64,000 bases of DNA from Dasypus novemcinctus. Taxonomy: Eukaryota > Chordata > Mammalia > Cingulata > Dasypodidae. Position numbers and translations under genes: made by a program. Shown one piece after another: positions 1 to 13,427 of this stretch. The notes beneath the pieces are model-generated. The model ran no database searches and was not told the origin of the DNA. It saw only the letters and a list, made by a program, of their open reading frames with translations. The stretch spans positions 93,067,157-93,131,156 of the forward strand of contig NC_080680.1 in assembly GCF_030445035.2 (NCBI RefSeq), written 5' to 3'. How positions within the stretch are numbered: position 1 is the stretch's first letter; each line of letters starts with the position of its first letter.

Positions 1-817
1 TTCTCGTGGAAAGCAGTCTGTTCTTTTCTCTCATGGTCCTTTTCCCTTTGGAAGCCTAGGTATTGTTTCTTCCTCTTTTCCCACAGAATTCAGCAAAACC
101 ACTGGCCTGCCACCAGTTTTCCTAATGGTGGTATAGGAAGAAATAGGCTTTGACGATGCCAGGCACTGACTTGTCACGAATCCCTGGTTCTCCCATGTCT
201 ACACAGCTTTGTGCCTTTGGGTGCATCAGCCAACCTTCCTGAGAGCCTGTTTCCTTACCTGTACAACAGGAATAAAGGCTCCCACCTCAAGCTGTAATGG
301 TGAGGATTAAATAATACAAGTGTTTGGCTCAAACCCAGGGATATGAGGTGGGTGCCCAGTGTTCTTTCTCACCCTTACCTTTTTCCTTCTACCCTAGAAT
401 TTGCTAACAGTTCCATTTCTATTGAGAACAATCCTATCCCCTTATTACTAACAGTACCCCTTGGACAGAGGCATGATCCCCACCCTGTGGCTCAGAAAAC
501 ATTAAATACTATGTTCTGTAGTGATCCACCTCTCCTAGGCTTTTCTTACTCTTTGGCAGACTTTTCTGGCTCATTGTGTTTGTGCAGCTTCTGGCATCTC
601 CTCTCCATCAGGCTTTTGCAGCACTTGGTGATTGGATACAGGGCCAGTGACCGGATTGGCAATTCCTTGAACATGAACTCCCCTTTCTATCCATGCTTAA
701 AACCCCTTAAGTCACTCCTGTGCCCACAGCAGGTTTTCTCTCTATTATATCTCTGTCGCCCAGATCTTCTACAGAAAAAAAAGCTGCGGGGGAAGGAAAT
801 GGCAGTACCATCTAGAA

Positions 818-1039
818 CAGGGGTTCTTTACCAGGGGTCCTCATGGGGGTCTATGGAAAGATTTCAGGGGGTTTGTGAGCTTGAATTGAAAAAAATCAAC
901 TTATTTATTTTCCCTGACCTGTAACTGAAATCTAGCATTTCCTTTACTTATGAACGTATGCAATAAATAAATCACGGTAGTATTCATTTTACCTGACTCG
1001 CAAAGGGGTCCATGGAACAAAAAAGGTTAAGAACCCCTA
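818..1039. mobile_element. Non-autonomous hAT-type DNA transposon
   Basis: The element begins with caggggttcttt and ends with ggttaagaacccct, forming imperfect terminal inverted repeats of about 15 bp. It is flanked by a perfect 8-bp target-site duplication, atctagaa, at 810-817 and 1040-1047. Eight-base duplications are the signature of hAT transposition. At 222 bp with no coding capacity it is an internally deleted relic. A second copy of the family, in inverse orientation, lies near 5605-6130. The exact Repbase family name is not certain. Confidence 0.8.
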
Positions 1040-2489
1040 ATCTAGAATCTAAAGACGCACAGTCACTAACTCAGTCCCCTCTCACCAGCTGCAACTCAGT
1101 TATGCATAACAATTTCCAGGTGTTCACATAGGCAGACTGTGTTTACCTAAAACAGCACAAGCCCAAAACTTGGATACCTTTGCTTTTGTCACACAGCCCA
1201 GTATGAAAAAAAGATTACGTTAATTTTTTCCACTATCAAATTTGTGGCTACACACGGGATACATCCCATCTGTGACACAGTGCAGTAAGCATACTGCATT
1301 TGGGGGACTGTTTTACACTCTTTTGAGGTCCTTAAATTTTACTTAACCAGCAGCCATTAATGACTCCTTCAGATTACATTGATGGCATAGTCAGAGCCTC
1401 ATCACATTAGCAGGTCCCTACAGGATCTTGGGTGTAAACCTTTGAGTCTGGAGTGTTTCACTGTCTTCAGATGCTCTTGTTCCCTGGTCCCCAGTTGGGA
1501 CCAATAGGATTTTGGAAGAATTTCATTTTGGTATTGATCTTTCTCATAATTTTGTCTTTTAGTTTGGCAAAGCCATATGCATTTGAAGTTAGTGTTTCAT
1601 TTCTTCATTTGTTGACATGTGTGCCAAGCTCTGCTAGTTGCCGGAGTTGCAAGGCTGAGAATGCACCCTGCACCCTTGAGGTCCACAGTTCTGGTCCTTT
1701 CTTTGTAGAGTCCAAACTCTCATTACACCCTTTTATCTGCTGTGCTGCAGACCATCAGAACGACAGAATTTTTTGCTCTTTCAAGTTAAAATGACAAAAA
1801 GTAACAGATTTTCCAAGATGAATGTGGACTGCTTCAGTTCTCATTGAATAAAGTCCTTAGTTTTTAGTAAAGGCACAAACCATTATGAACTTAATGGTCG
1901 TTGTAGATTCAGTGGCACACAGCAAAATTGATAAGAGTTATGTGAGAGCTCAGTTGTGATGTCACCCTCAGTCTTGGTGCCCTGGAGTCGTGGTAGATGC
2001 ACCATTCCCTGACCCCTGGCATGGTGGTGGGATGTAAGGCAAAGGGACACTTCTGCAGTACCCTGAAAAACAGTCCAGTTAGGGCAACTGTCCTCTTCAT
2101 TAAAAATGACTGAATATTTCTTCCCTTCTCTACAGTCTCAGTCACATATATAGGATATATTTTCCAGCAAATAACCAAATTTCTCTCCTTCCAAATTCTT
2201 TAAAAATTTTTAGTTTTATAAATGGGTTGTTTCAGATAACTTGCCACATACATGTATTTTCACATTCCAAAGATATATCGAAGATAGTTTTCAGGCACGC
2301 ACCTATCAGTTTGCCTGCCCCCAGTGAAAGTAAAACATTGTTCAGTATGTAGAACTCAACAGTCAAATGTAGAGGGGCTAATTAAAGAGTATTAATTTGA
2401 TGCTGGACTGTCCAGGGTACACCTTTGTCTGGGGCACCTACATTTTACTCTGGTGGCCTTCCCAATCTAAAAATCACTTAACTGAGGAG

Positions 2490-3280
2490 AGAAATTCAAT
2501 TGTAGCTGTAGACAAGAATAATGTGGAAAAGTTTTTTTGCAGTACTATTTGGGATCTGCACCATAGCTGATGCCGAGGTAATCTATCAATTTGTGAGTGT
2601 CTACAAAATGCAACTCTCTAGATAACAGGTTTAAAGTAAAGATTTAATACAGTCTCCATCTCCTATGATGTTGCAGTGACAGTTTAAAACTCATTCTCTA
2701 AATCTCAGCAGACTTTATAGCTAGCAGTGGGCCAATATAAAGTTTAATAGCATTACAACACATAAATCATCTTTTAAAGATGCTACTAGTAGCTCCAATA
2801 TTAAATGCAGACAATCGCCTGTGTTATAAATAATTTATCAAACACCATTTCAGATTACCCTTCCATGCTGAGTTATTTATTTTAGCCTTTTCTGTACGAT
2901 TCCTAAGGCACTTTTTGAAAGATCCATTACTGGTCAGTTTAATGAACTTGGGGGTCTGTTTTGTCCCCTCAAGCACTCGGGTACAGCTGTGGTGACCATT
3001 ACATGGCCGACGTGGACCTCTTTGTGCCTTTTACAAGTGCTGCCCATTTGTCATGTAGCGGTAAATGGAGCTGCACATTGGAGTCCAGGGACACATTGTG
3101 CGATGCAGTGATGGAGACAAACAGATAGCTCTATAAAGTGCTGCTTGTCACAGCTGACTTGTAGTACAGTACATCACTCTTATTGTAATCTCATTTAAGA
3201 AGCAGGGGTGGCCCGGGGGACTGATATTCCCAGTTAGTTTGGTCTTTGTAGCCATAAAGCAGGAAGTGTTCCTTTTATAT
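2490..3280. other. AT-rich single-copy block, possible conserved non-coding element
   Basis: This stretch matches no interspersed repeat I recognise and keeps an even, non-repetitive texture. It has many TTTAAT, TAATTT and TTTAAA motifs, for example around 2630-2850. A second sub-block near 2990-3200 contains several E-box-like and TGTCA motifs. There is no open reading frame and no splice-site pattern. This is the appearance of an ancient conserved non-coding element, but conservation cannot be seen from one sequence. Confidence 0.3.
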
Positions 3281-3464
3281 TCTCTGAACTTTTAGGGAGT
3301 GTGCTTTTTGCTTGGATTAATTATTATAGGAACGTCTTCATGGCACTGTGTAAAGATTTGTCAGCAGGTTTGTTTGGATCTCCTTCTCCTGGCCTGGTTT
3401 GGCCATCTCTGCTAAAGGTGAATTGTATTCTTAGGAGCCCTTTGACTTGGCTTTATTAAGTAAG

Positions 3465-3690
3465 TTACCATTTATTAAGCAACAGCTATGTGCCAGGCAC
3501 TAGTATAGGTGCTTTCTGAGTTCTATTTCGAATTCTTGGAATAATTGCTTGAGGTAGTTTTATTATCATTGTATTACAGAGGAGGAGAGTAAACTCAGAG
3601 AGGTGAAGTGATTTGCCCAAAACTGCACAGTGGTGAGTAGGGGACAGGATTCACACCCAGACTGATGCCATCACATCTGCCAGGATGACC
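3465..3690 (-). repeat. MIR SINE
   Basis: Reading the plus strand, the antisense MIR order is clear: ctatgtgccaggcac near 3488, tattacagaggaggag near 3573, cagagaggtgaagtgatttg near 3597, then ttcacacccag near 3650. Confidence 0.75.
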
Positions 3691-5604
3691 TTGAACCTTT
3701 TGTCCCCAACTAGCTTTCAGACACTGGGGTCGTGGTGGTCTTTTGGCTGAGTGTCTCGAAGCAAAAGGAAGCTGCTTGAAGGGCCATTTTTCTAGTAGCC
3801 AGGATGAGTCCCACTGGTCCGTCTGCACTTTAAATCCAGGTTCCCTTGCGACTAACAACATAAATCCATGAGCAGCTGGCAAGGGCGGCCGCTGGCCTGG
3901 GCGGTGGGGGAGAGCATTGCACCTGGGCCTGACCAGCTGGGGTCATGGGCTCTCAGGGCCCTAGTCAGAGCTCCTCTGTGTCAGCTGTCTTCAGGCAGAA
4001 GCTGCTCAGGACACAGGTCACTCTGTATCTTCGAGAAGGGGAGGTGCAATTTCCCTAGTTTGTGGTATTTCTTGATGGGTTTCCTAAGTGTTTGGTAGCA
4101 CGTGTTAAAGACAAAAGTTGTTTAATTGTGGAATTCCATTAAAAAGAAAACACAGTATGACTATACCCAGTAGCGTACTTGCGTATGCATCTAGAATTGG
4201 TATGGAAATACTGGAGTCAAAGACAATATCTGACATACAAAGCTGGTTCTGGAACATAGTAGGTGTCCATAAATATTAGTTGAAGTCATTAACTATGTAT
4301 GACATGGGTAGACAGTAGAGCCTTGGTAGTTTTCACCATGTTCGCATTTTGAGGTTTTTTTCTTCTTTTTTTTCCTCTTTTGTGGAATCTGTGAAATAAC
4401 ACCTTAGGTCTTAATTACTGATCTCTGACATAATTACATTGTAGAAATGTTACTCTTAGCCTGTAGGGAATGTAGAGTTGACTTGGGCATGGCCAGGGTT
4501 CTTTGCTTTTCCGCACTTACATTGAAGAGATTGTGCAGTTAACTACTGAGGGGAAAGGAAGCCTTTTAGGTGGTGGTTTGTGGAAAGTTTGGGAAACACA
4601 ATCTCCCCCCCCACACACACACACTCCAAAACATGAAAATCATGCAGCCTTTAGAGGAGCTGTTAGTTGGCCCAGAGAGAAATGGGCAGACACCTTTCTT
4701 TCCTTCCTTACCCAGATTCTGAAGATGGTGAGTATGTGTGATGACCATCAGAGTGCCTTGTGCTTGGCACGTTATAGCTGGTGCTTGATAGATATTTCAT
4801 TACAGAACATCTTCATTCCTGTGTATGTGAGGGGGGTAAAGAACACATCAGGGAGTTAAGAGATTTTCTTCCATAAGGAATTATCTCCCCTTGAATTGGT
4901 GGGAAGGAGAGTAATTTAATTTAAAAGGAGTATTTCTCCAATTTTAAAAAGCCCTTATGTTTAAGTAACAGCAAGCATGGTAATTTTGAGTAAATCAATC
5001 ATTTTAAAATGTGTACATTTTTAAAGGTACCTGAGGAGGTGGGAAAAAAAACCCCAGAACAAAACCTGGTGGGATAAAGATCAGAATAACCTCGTAGGCC
5101 TTGCTTCTGGGTTGTGAGAATGATCCTTCCAGCAGAGCCTTCTCTTGAGTCCATAGAGGGCGCTCGTGTCACTGGAATTGCACCCACTTCCTGGCTTTTG
5201 GCGGGCAGATGAGCCGGAGCCCTGAATGGTCTGGGAGATCTCTCACAACCTGAAGTCAGGGTATCTGCTCTTTGAGGATCTCAGATAGGCATTTGGGGCA
5301 GGGAATCAGTATTTTTAAAAGGGTGTTACTTCGTTGATCCCTGCGTGAGCTTGCATGCTTTGTGGGCTCTCATGCCCTGGCAGGTTGGGAAGGGGCTGTT
5401 TAACAGGTTGGATTCCCCTCTTTGGGAGGTTCTTTATGTATTAGAGAAGTTGTATGTATATTAGAGCAGTTATAGAACAACCTTGCATAATGTGCAGAAT
5501 TCCATATAATACTCCTCCACCAACCCCTATATTTTTGTGGAACATTTGTTAAAGCTTATGAGAGAACATCATCAGACTGTTGCCACAAACTATGGTCTAT
5601 GCAG

Positions 5605-6130
5605 GGTTTTTAACCTTTTTTGTTCCATGGACCCCTTTGCCAGTCAGGTGAAAACCACAGACCCCTTATTTTTTATTTTATTTTTTTTAAAGATTTATTT
5701 ATTTATTTAATTTCCCCCCCTCCCCTGGTTGTCTGTTCTTGGTGTCTCTTTGCTGCGTCTTGTTTCTTTGTCCGCTTCTGTTGTCGTCAGCGGCACGGGA
5801 AGTGTGGGCGGCGCCATTCCTGGGCAGGCTGCTCTTTCTTTTCACGCTGGGCGGCTTTCCTCACGGGCGCACTCCTTGCGCGTGGGGCTCCCCCACGCGG
5901 GGGACACCCTTGCGTGGCACGGCACTCCTTGCGCGCATCAGCGCTGCGCATGGCCAGTTCCACACGGGTCAAGGAGGCCGGGGTTTGAATCGCGGACCTC
6001 CCATATGGTAGACGGACGCCCTAACCACTGGGCCAAAGTCCGTTTCCCCACAGACCCCTTAATGAGTCCACACTACACTGTGTATTATGTAATATATCAT
6101 ACCTGCACCAATACATCCTGACAAGAATAA
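5605..6130. mobile_element. hAT-type transposon relic split by a DAS SINE
   Basis: The segment 5605-5668 (gggtttttaacc, then ttccatggacccctttgcc) is the reverse complement of the right end of the element at 818-1039. It therefore belongs to the same hAT family. It continues after the SINE at 6062 with related AT-rich sequence. The outer right boundary is not clear. Confidence 0.55.
5669..6047 (-). mobile_element. DAS SINE (long form), minus strand
   Basis: This is a near-complete armadillo DAS element in antisense. The A-rich tail appears as T-rich sequence at 5669-5708. The tRNA-like head is at about 5975-6047, with box B reading ggtttgaatcg and box A reading accactgggcca in antisense. A perfect 14-bp target-site duplication, ccacagacccctta, lies at 5655-5668 and 6048-6061, so the insertion boundaries are secure. 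It inserted into an older hAT transposon. The open frames inside it arise from its GC-rich body and are not genes. Confidence 0.9.
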
Positions 6131-6419
6131 TATATTATTGAATTTCAATTCAGGCTCACAGAGTATTTTTGGTGTATTTTTTCCCATATCTCCTGTTATT
6201 AGTACAGTACCTTCTTTGACATTGATACAAGATGTTACAATATTGCTGTTAACTTTAGTCCATAATTTACATTAATTGTATTTTTCCCAAGCATTTCCAT
6301 ATTCTTATATGAAGTTCTTTTTTGTCTTTGTTGTATAAAGAACTTGAACTTGGTGTTCCCCATTCCTGCCCTGCTCTCAATGCCTTCTGCCTTCTCTTTT
6401 ACTGCCCTGTTTTCTTAGG

Positions 6420-6665
6420 TGCCATGGTGTGTGTGGCCTGTCCTTCAGCCTTCCCTTGAAGCCTTCACTGACCCAGGAAATGTCCCTGCATCACCTTGTC
6501 AGTTACCCTTTAGCCTTGATCGTGCTACATTGTAGTTGCTTGGGTCTGATGCCCCTACTGGATTCCAAGCCCCAAGGACCTTGGAGCCTCAACCATTTTT
6601 GCAGTCCCAGCAACCAGCACAGGACCTAGCACATAACAGACTTTCTTGGATAAGAAATGAATTAA
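6420..6665 (+). repeat. L2 LINE 3' end
   Basis: The usual L2 tail order is present: a receipt of catcacctt near 6490, tacattgtagttgct near 6526, ctggattccaagccc near 6558, then cagcaaccagcacagg near 6607 and agcacataac near 6628. No coding remnant is left. Confidence 0.6.
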
Positions 6666-6927
6666 TCTGCTTGTTCACTGGTAACTGTTGGAGACTTAAA
6701 TTTGCCTCTGAAAGGAGTGTGATTCAGAAAAATGAATCCATTTCAGTGAACTTGTAGGCTCATCAGTGGGACACATTCTCTTGGGCAAGAGGCTCCACCC
6801 TTACCTCTGCCAACATTTTTTCCAGAACTACCGTTACATTTTGATGTTAATTTTCTTCCCAGGAGATTTACTTTCTCCAGTAAAGTGATCAGGAAGCAGG
6901 TTCCAGCGATTGCCAGACATTTTAGAT

Positions 6928-7134
6928 CAAGGATCAGCAATGTACAGCCTGTAGACCAAATCTAGCCCACCACCTGTTTTTGTTAATAAAATCTTATTAG
7001 AATACAATGACATCTCTCATTTACTTATTCTCTGTGTCTGGCTGCTTTCATGCCACAGCGCCAGAGACTATATGCCCGCAAAACCTAAAATATCAACTGC
7101 CTGGCCTTTTACAAGAAATGTTTGCTGGCCCCTG
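6928..7134. mobile_element. Non-autonomous hAT (Charlie-like) transposon
   Basis: The ends caaggatcagcaat and tttgctggcccctg form imperfect inverted repeats. They are flanked by near-matching 8-mers, ttttagat and ttttgggt. Internal phrases such as agaccaaatctagcccacc and tctgtgtctggctgctttc match a widespread mammalian hAT family. The element is 207 bp with no coding content. Confidence 0.65.
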
Positions 7135-7244
7135 TTTTGGGTGATAAATTGCTCTCTGCCCATAGCTCCCAGGTTTATGGTGATCATCTGACTGTGAAGT
7201 GGTGTTGTGACGTGGGGACATGTGCATAAAAGCTTTGAAAGGCC

Positions 7245-7345
7245 CAGCCTGGTCCCCCACTTACCAGCCGAGGACCCTGGGCAAATCGTTCAGGTCCCTT
7301 GAGTTCTTTTCTTCATCTATAATATGGGCATTGAAAAAAAAAAAT
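7245..7345 (+). repeat. MIR SINE fragment
   Basis: The sense MIR core is degraded but readable: ccactta near 7258, ccctgggcaaatcgttcagg near 7274, then cttcatctataatatggg near 7311. It ends about 85 bp before the PSMB7 exon 7 acceptor. Confidence 0.6.
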
Positions 7346-7430
7346 GCCTACCTTACAGGTGATTTTGAGCACTGCTTGTGAAAACACTAAGCTTGGCTAT
7401 GGACATTGCCGTTGCCATTATTTCTCATAG

Positions 7431-10651
<3,221 letters not shown>

Positions 10652-10775
10652 GTGGGGCCAGTGGGTGGCAGCTACTGCTCTAGAAGACTGGGGTATCGGA
10701 GGCCCCCTCTGTAAGACATTCATTCAGCCAGTGCTTGCCGAGTGAAACTCAATAAAAAAAAATGAATACCATAGT
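10652..10775 (+). other. PSMB7: PSMB7 3' UTR
   Basis: This is a very short 3' UTR of roughly 120 bases between the stop codon and the inferred cleavage zone just after the AATAAA signal. The end coordinate is approximate. Confidence 0.75.
10751..10756 (+). terminator. PSMB7: PSMB7 poly(A) signal AATAAA
   Basis: A canonical AATAAA followed by an A-run lies 100 bases after the PSMB7 stop. A GT/T-rich downstream element (tgtgtgggctttttgg) lies at about 10796-10811, as expected for CPSF/CstF cleavage around 10765-10790. Confidence 0.85.
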
Positions 10776-11884
10776 GGGTGGCTGAAGTCTGGGGCTGTGT
10801 GGGCTTTTTGGCTGCTGAAGCCCATCAATCTGACCTCGCTTTCAGGATGTTAATTCCTCCCTGAGTGCCATTCTGGGTTGTGGTGGGTATAAGAGCAGTG
10901 TAACACTTACTAAAAACAGATGATGCTTCAAGAAGTCACATTAGGGTACGCTTGATCCTTCAGGCGAACATTTGTCCCCACCTCTACTTGCTCTTTGCTC
11001 ATGTTGGTCCTAAGGTTTTTTGTTCTGTTTCTGTTTTTAGGATGGATCCAGCATGCCATTTACCCTAGCAGCCAAGTAAGAAAGAAAAAAGAAATAGACA
11101 AAGATGCATGTCCCAGTTTGATTTCTGGAGTCCAAATTAATTCTAAGTACTAAGAAAAGGGAGTTGGAGTATGTGGATAGTTTTCTTTGCTATAGCTGCA
11201 TGAAACTGGATTAACTCCAGTTTGGCTAGTTTCACAGAAATCAAAAGGAGTGCTTTTAGGTTTACTGTTTTGTAATGATTAGGACATGGCCATTTGATAA
11301 ATACTCCTGTCTGGTAGAATGGTTAAAATTGCATGCGTCCTGAGGGTTCCCCTGCTGGTTAGGTAGAATTGTTCTCATGGTGTTGAAAGTGGATGGAGTA
11401 CAGAAAACAGGTTCTTCTGGGTTCTGAGGCTGATTCTGCCAGGAGGAGACACAATGGAGGCTCTTGAGGCTGTAAGCAGAGTATTTGCGGAGAGTCTGTC
11501 TGGGCTCTGAAAAACTTTTGAGTGCTAAGTGCTAGGCAGGAAGACAGGACTTGACTATCCCTTGGGGAGAGCATTGTGCGGGAGCATGAGAATGCCGTCC
11601 AGCATCACCATCTGAGTGAAACCATTCTCTGGCTAGTTTCCCTTGTTACAACTGGCAGGAGTGGTGTGGGTAGAACAATGGAATTATTTAGGGCAGCAAC
11701 TTGGCTGATGATTATCAAAATTATCTGGGGAGCTTAAAAAAATTCCAGGATTACTCAGAATGTTTCGGGCCTGGGAAGTTGTTTTGAAAGGTTCCTCATG
11801 AAACTGCTGCTGACATTACTGGTTTAGAAGGAAAATATATGAAACTGTTTACAAATTATCCATGAAGGATCCTTATTCACAAAA
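10776..11884. other. Spacer between convergent PSMB7 and NEK6 3' ends
   Basis: About 1.1 kb separates the two inferred cleavage sites. It contains a MER5A-like transposon relic near 11695-11835. Otherwise it is unrecognised single-copy sequence without coding features. Confidence 0.6.
11695..11835. mobile_element. MER5A-like hAT transposon relic
   Basis: The phrases attatctggggagcttaaa near 11721 and ctcagaatgtttcgggcctg near 11755 follow the MER5A plan (gaatcacctggggagctt, then tcagaatctctgggg). The ends are eroded and no duplication is visible. Confidence 0.5.
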
Positions 11885-11904
11885 GTAACACCTCTTACCC
11901 CCAT

Positions 11905-11910
11905 TTTATT
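11905..11910 (-). terminator. NEK6: Candidate NEK6 poly(A) signal AATAAA
   Basis: The plus strand reads ttttatt at 11904-11910, which is AATAAA on the minus strand. It is the only canonical signal I find between the NEK6 stop and the PSMB7 3' end in this orientation. Cleavage would fall near 11880-11895. Confidence 0.55.
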
Positions 11911-12434
11911 TCAAACATGGAGAACAAGTACAAAGCAAAGGTTTTATCTGAAGAAAATCTCTCAAAACCTACAATGTTACAGTAGAACAGAGTTCACATA
12001 TGGAAACAGAGCAGTGTCCCAGCCCCTTCTCCTTTTCCCCATGAGGCCTGGTCAGTGAGTGTGCCGGAGCCAGCCAGGTGAGTGTCAGGAAACACCTGGC
12101 CAGGACACCAACAGCCTGGAGGGCTGGACTGTCACCACGTCAGTGGAAGACAACTTTTACACCATTTGAGGATTAATTTGAGTATAAAAACAAAATTCAA
12201 ACTATTTCCTTCAGAGCTTGCGTTTTCCTTAAGTTCACATTTATAAATTAGTCTTCACAGTTAATCCTACTTGGGAGCAAGAAATAAAAACATATCTCTG
12301 GTTTCCTACACATAAACAATTACACATTAATTCTTGCCTTACATAGTCCATGGACTTCAGTTTGGTGAGGGGGTGAACTACACTGAACTAAACAACTTGC
12401 ATATTTTTTTTTTCAGATTATCAGCAACATTGAA

Positions 12435-12600
12435 GGGAGGTATTATTAGTCCCATTTTATAGATGAGGAAACTAAGGCCCAGAAAGGTTAAGAAACTTTC
12501 CCAAGGTCATATGGAGAGGTTGCAGAACCAGAATTTGTACGGAGGTCAGCCTGAGGGCAAAGCTCTTGTATTTTCTTAATCTCATGCCTCCTTCCCACTG
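12435..12600 (-). repeat. MIR SINE within NEK6 3' UTR
   Basis: Antisense MIR signature: cccattttatagatgaggaa near 12450, aggcccagaaaggttaag near 12474, then ttcccaaggtcatatgg near 12497. It would be transcribed as part of the NEK6 mRNA. Confidence 0.8.
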
Positions 12601-13316
12601 AGGAAAACGGTTTAACACTGATAATGGAATCAAGCAGATGAGGAAATGCCTGGTGTCCACAGCAGGTGTTCAGTAGGAGGTGGCTGAACCCGACTGCAAG
12701 GCTAACCCTTGTGGCTTTCAAATACCATTTGCCTTCAGAAGCTCTGTGTCAGATGCTGGGTTCTCATCGTCATTCAAGTTATAATGGAGATAAAAACAGT
12801 AATAAAATCTCCACTCTACTTAAAAATTTTTCCCCACTTTATCCCTTTACAACAGTAAATTAAGCACGCAGTTTGATGGAAAAGATAATAAGAACAAAAC
12901 TGAACTTGCTACTAACCATTTCAAAGGCTCCCTACACAAATCGGTCTCCTGCAGTTCTGTTAGTATACATATTGACAAGTCACTGAAGGAATTATCCAAA
13001 TGATTCACATTACAATCCAGATACAAGGGGTCCTTCAGTGGCTCGCTGAGCCACCCACCTACCCTGACAACCCAGCCTCAGTTGTTCATGAAAGTTTAAA
13101 GAAAGGACTTTTGAATTTGACCATCAGTAACACCATTCCTGTGCCCCCTACCCCTGGATGTTCTGCCTGCAACATCTGTGCTGTAAAGCCTGACCCCTTA
13201 GGGGAACTTGCTGAACCTTGTCTTAGTTGTTCTGGGACACCAGATGGCCACTTCTGAGAGAGGAAGACTCAAGGCAAAGTGGTGCTGGCTTTTTATAAGG
13301 CACGATGCGTCCAAAC

Positions 13317-13427
13317 TCAGGTGCTGGAAGTCCAGACGTGCATCTGTTTGGCAACTTGGTGCACATATCCGATATCAGGTCTCTGGTCCGGGTCAGGGTA
13401 GATACACATACTGACGAGTTCTCGTAA
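13317..13427 (-). CDS. NEK6: NEK6 exon 10 (last coding exon)
   Basis: After acceptor cccttgcag the exon reads 36 codons, [20 protein letters not shown] to QMHVWTSST, then TGA. This is the C-terminal kinase subdomain XI; the invariant arginine is in DQRPDI. The segment [10 protein letters not shown] differs from my recollection of human CICPDPHQRP, a mild species difference. Residues are about 278-313. Confidence 0.97.
   Translation of the reverse strand, partial: LRELVSMCIYPDPDQRPDIGYVHQVAKQMHVWTSST

Larger units (their letters stand above)
1..7430 (+). other. PSMB7: PSMB7 intron 6 (partial), no exon seen
   Basis: Everything before the acceptor at 7429-7430 reads as intron. The preceding PSMB7 exon, which should encode the SLAAMAVFEDKF stretch, is not found in any frame, so it lies upstream of the window. 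The block holds three hAT-type transposon relics, one DAS SINE, an L2 tail and MIR fragments (listed separately), plus a long AT-rich single-copy stretch near 2490-3280. Open frames such as 343-924 have no recognisable protein similarity and no splice context, and are taken as chance. A short CA run lies at 4605-4625. I see nothing further in 1050-2490 or 3700-5600. Confidence 0.85.
11885..13316 (-). other. NEK6: NEK6 3' UTR
   Basis: The region lies between the NEK6 stop codon (13319-13317 on the minus strand) and the first good minus-strand AATAAA, at 11910-11905. It is about 1.4 kb and includes an MIR at 12435-12600. The 3' end is inferred from the signal alone. Another site nearer PSMB7 cannot be excluded. 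Confidence 0.6.

Noticed and set aside
1-7430. Search for PSMB7 exon 6 and earlier
   Set aside because: No sequence encoding the SLAAMAVFEDKF region was found, so these exons are upstream of the window.
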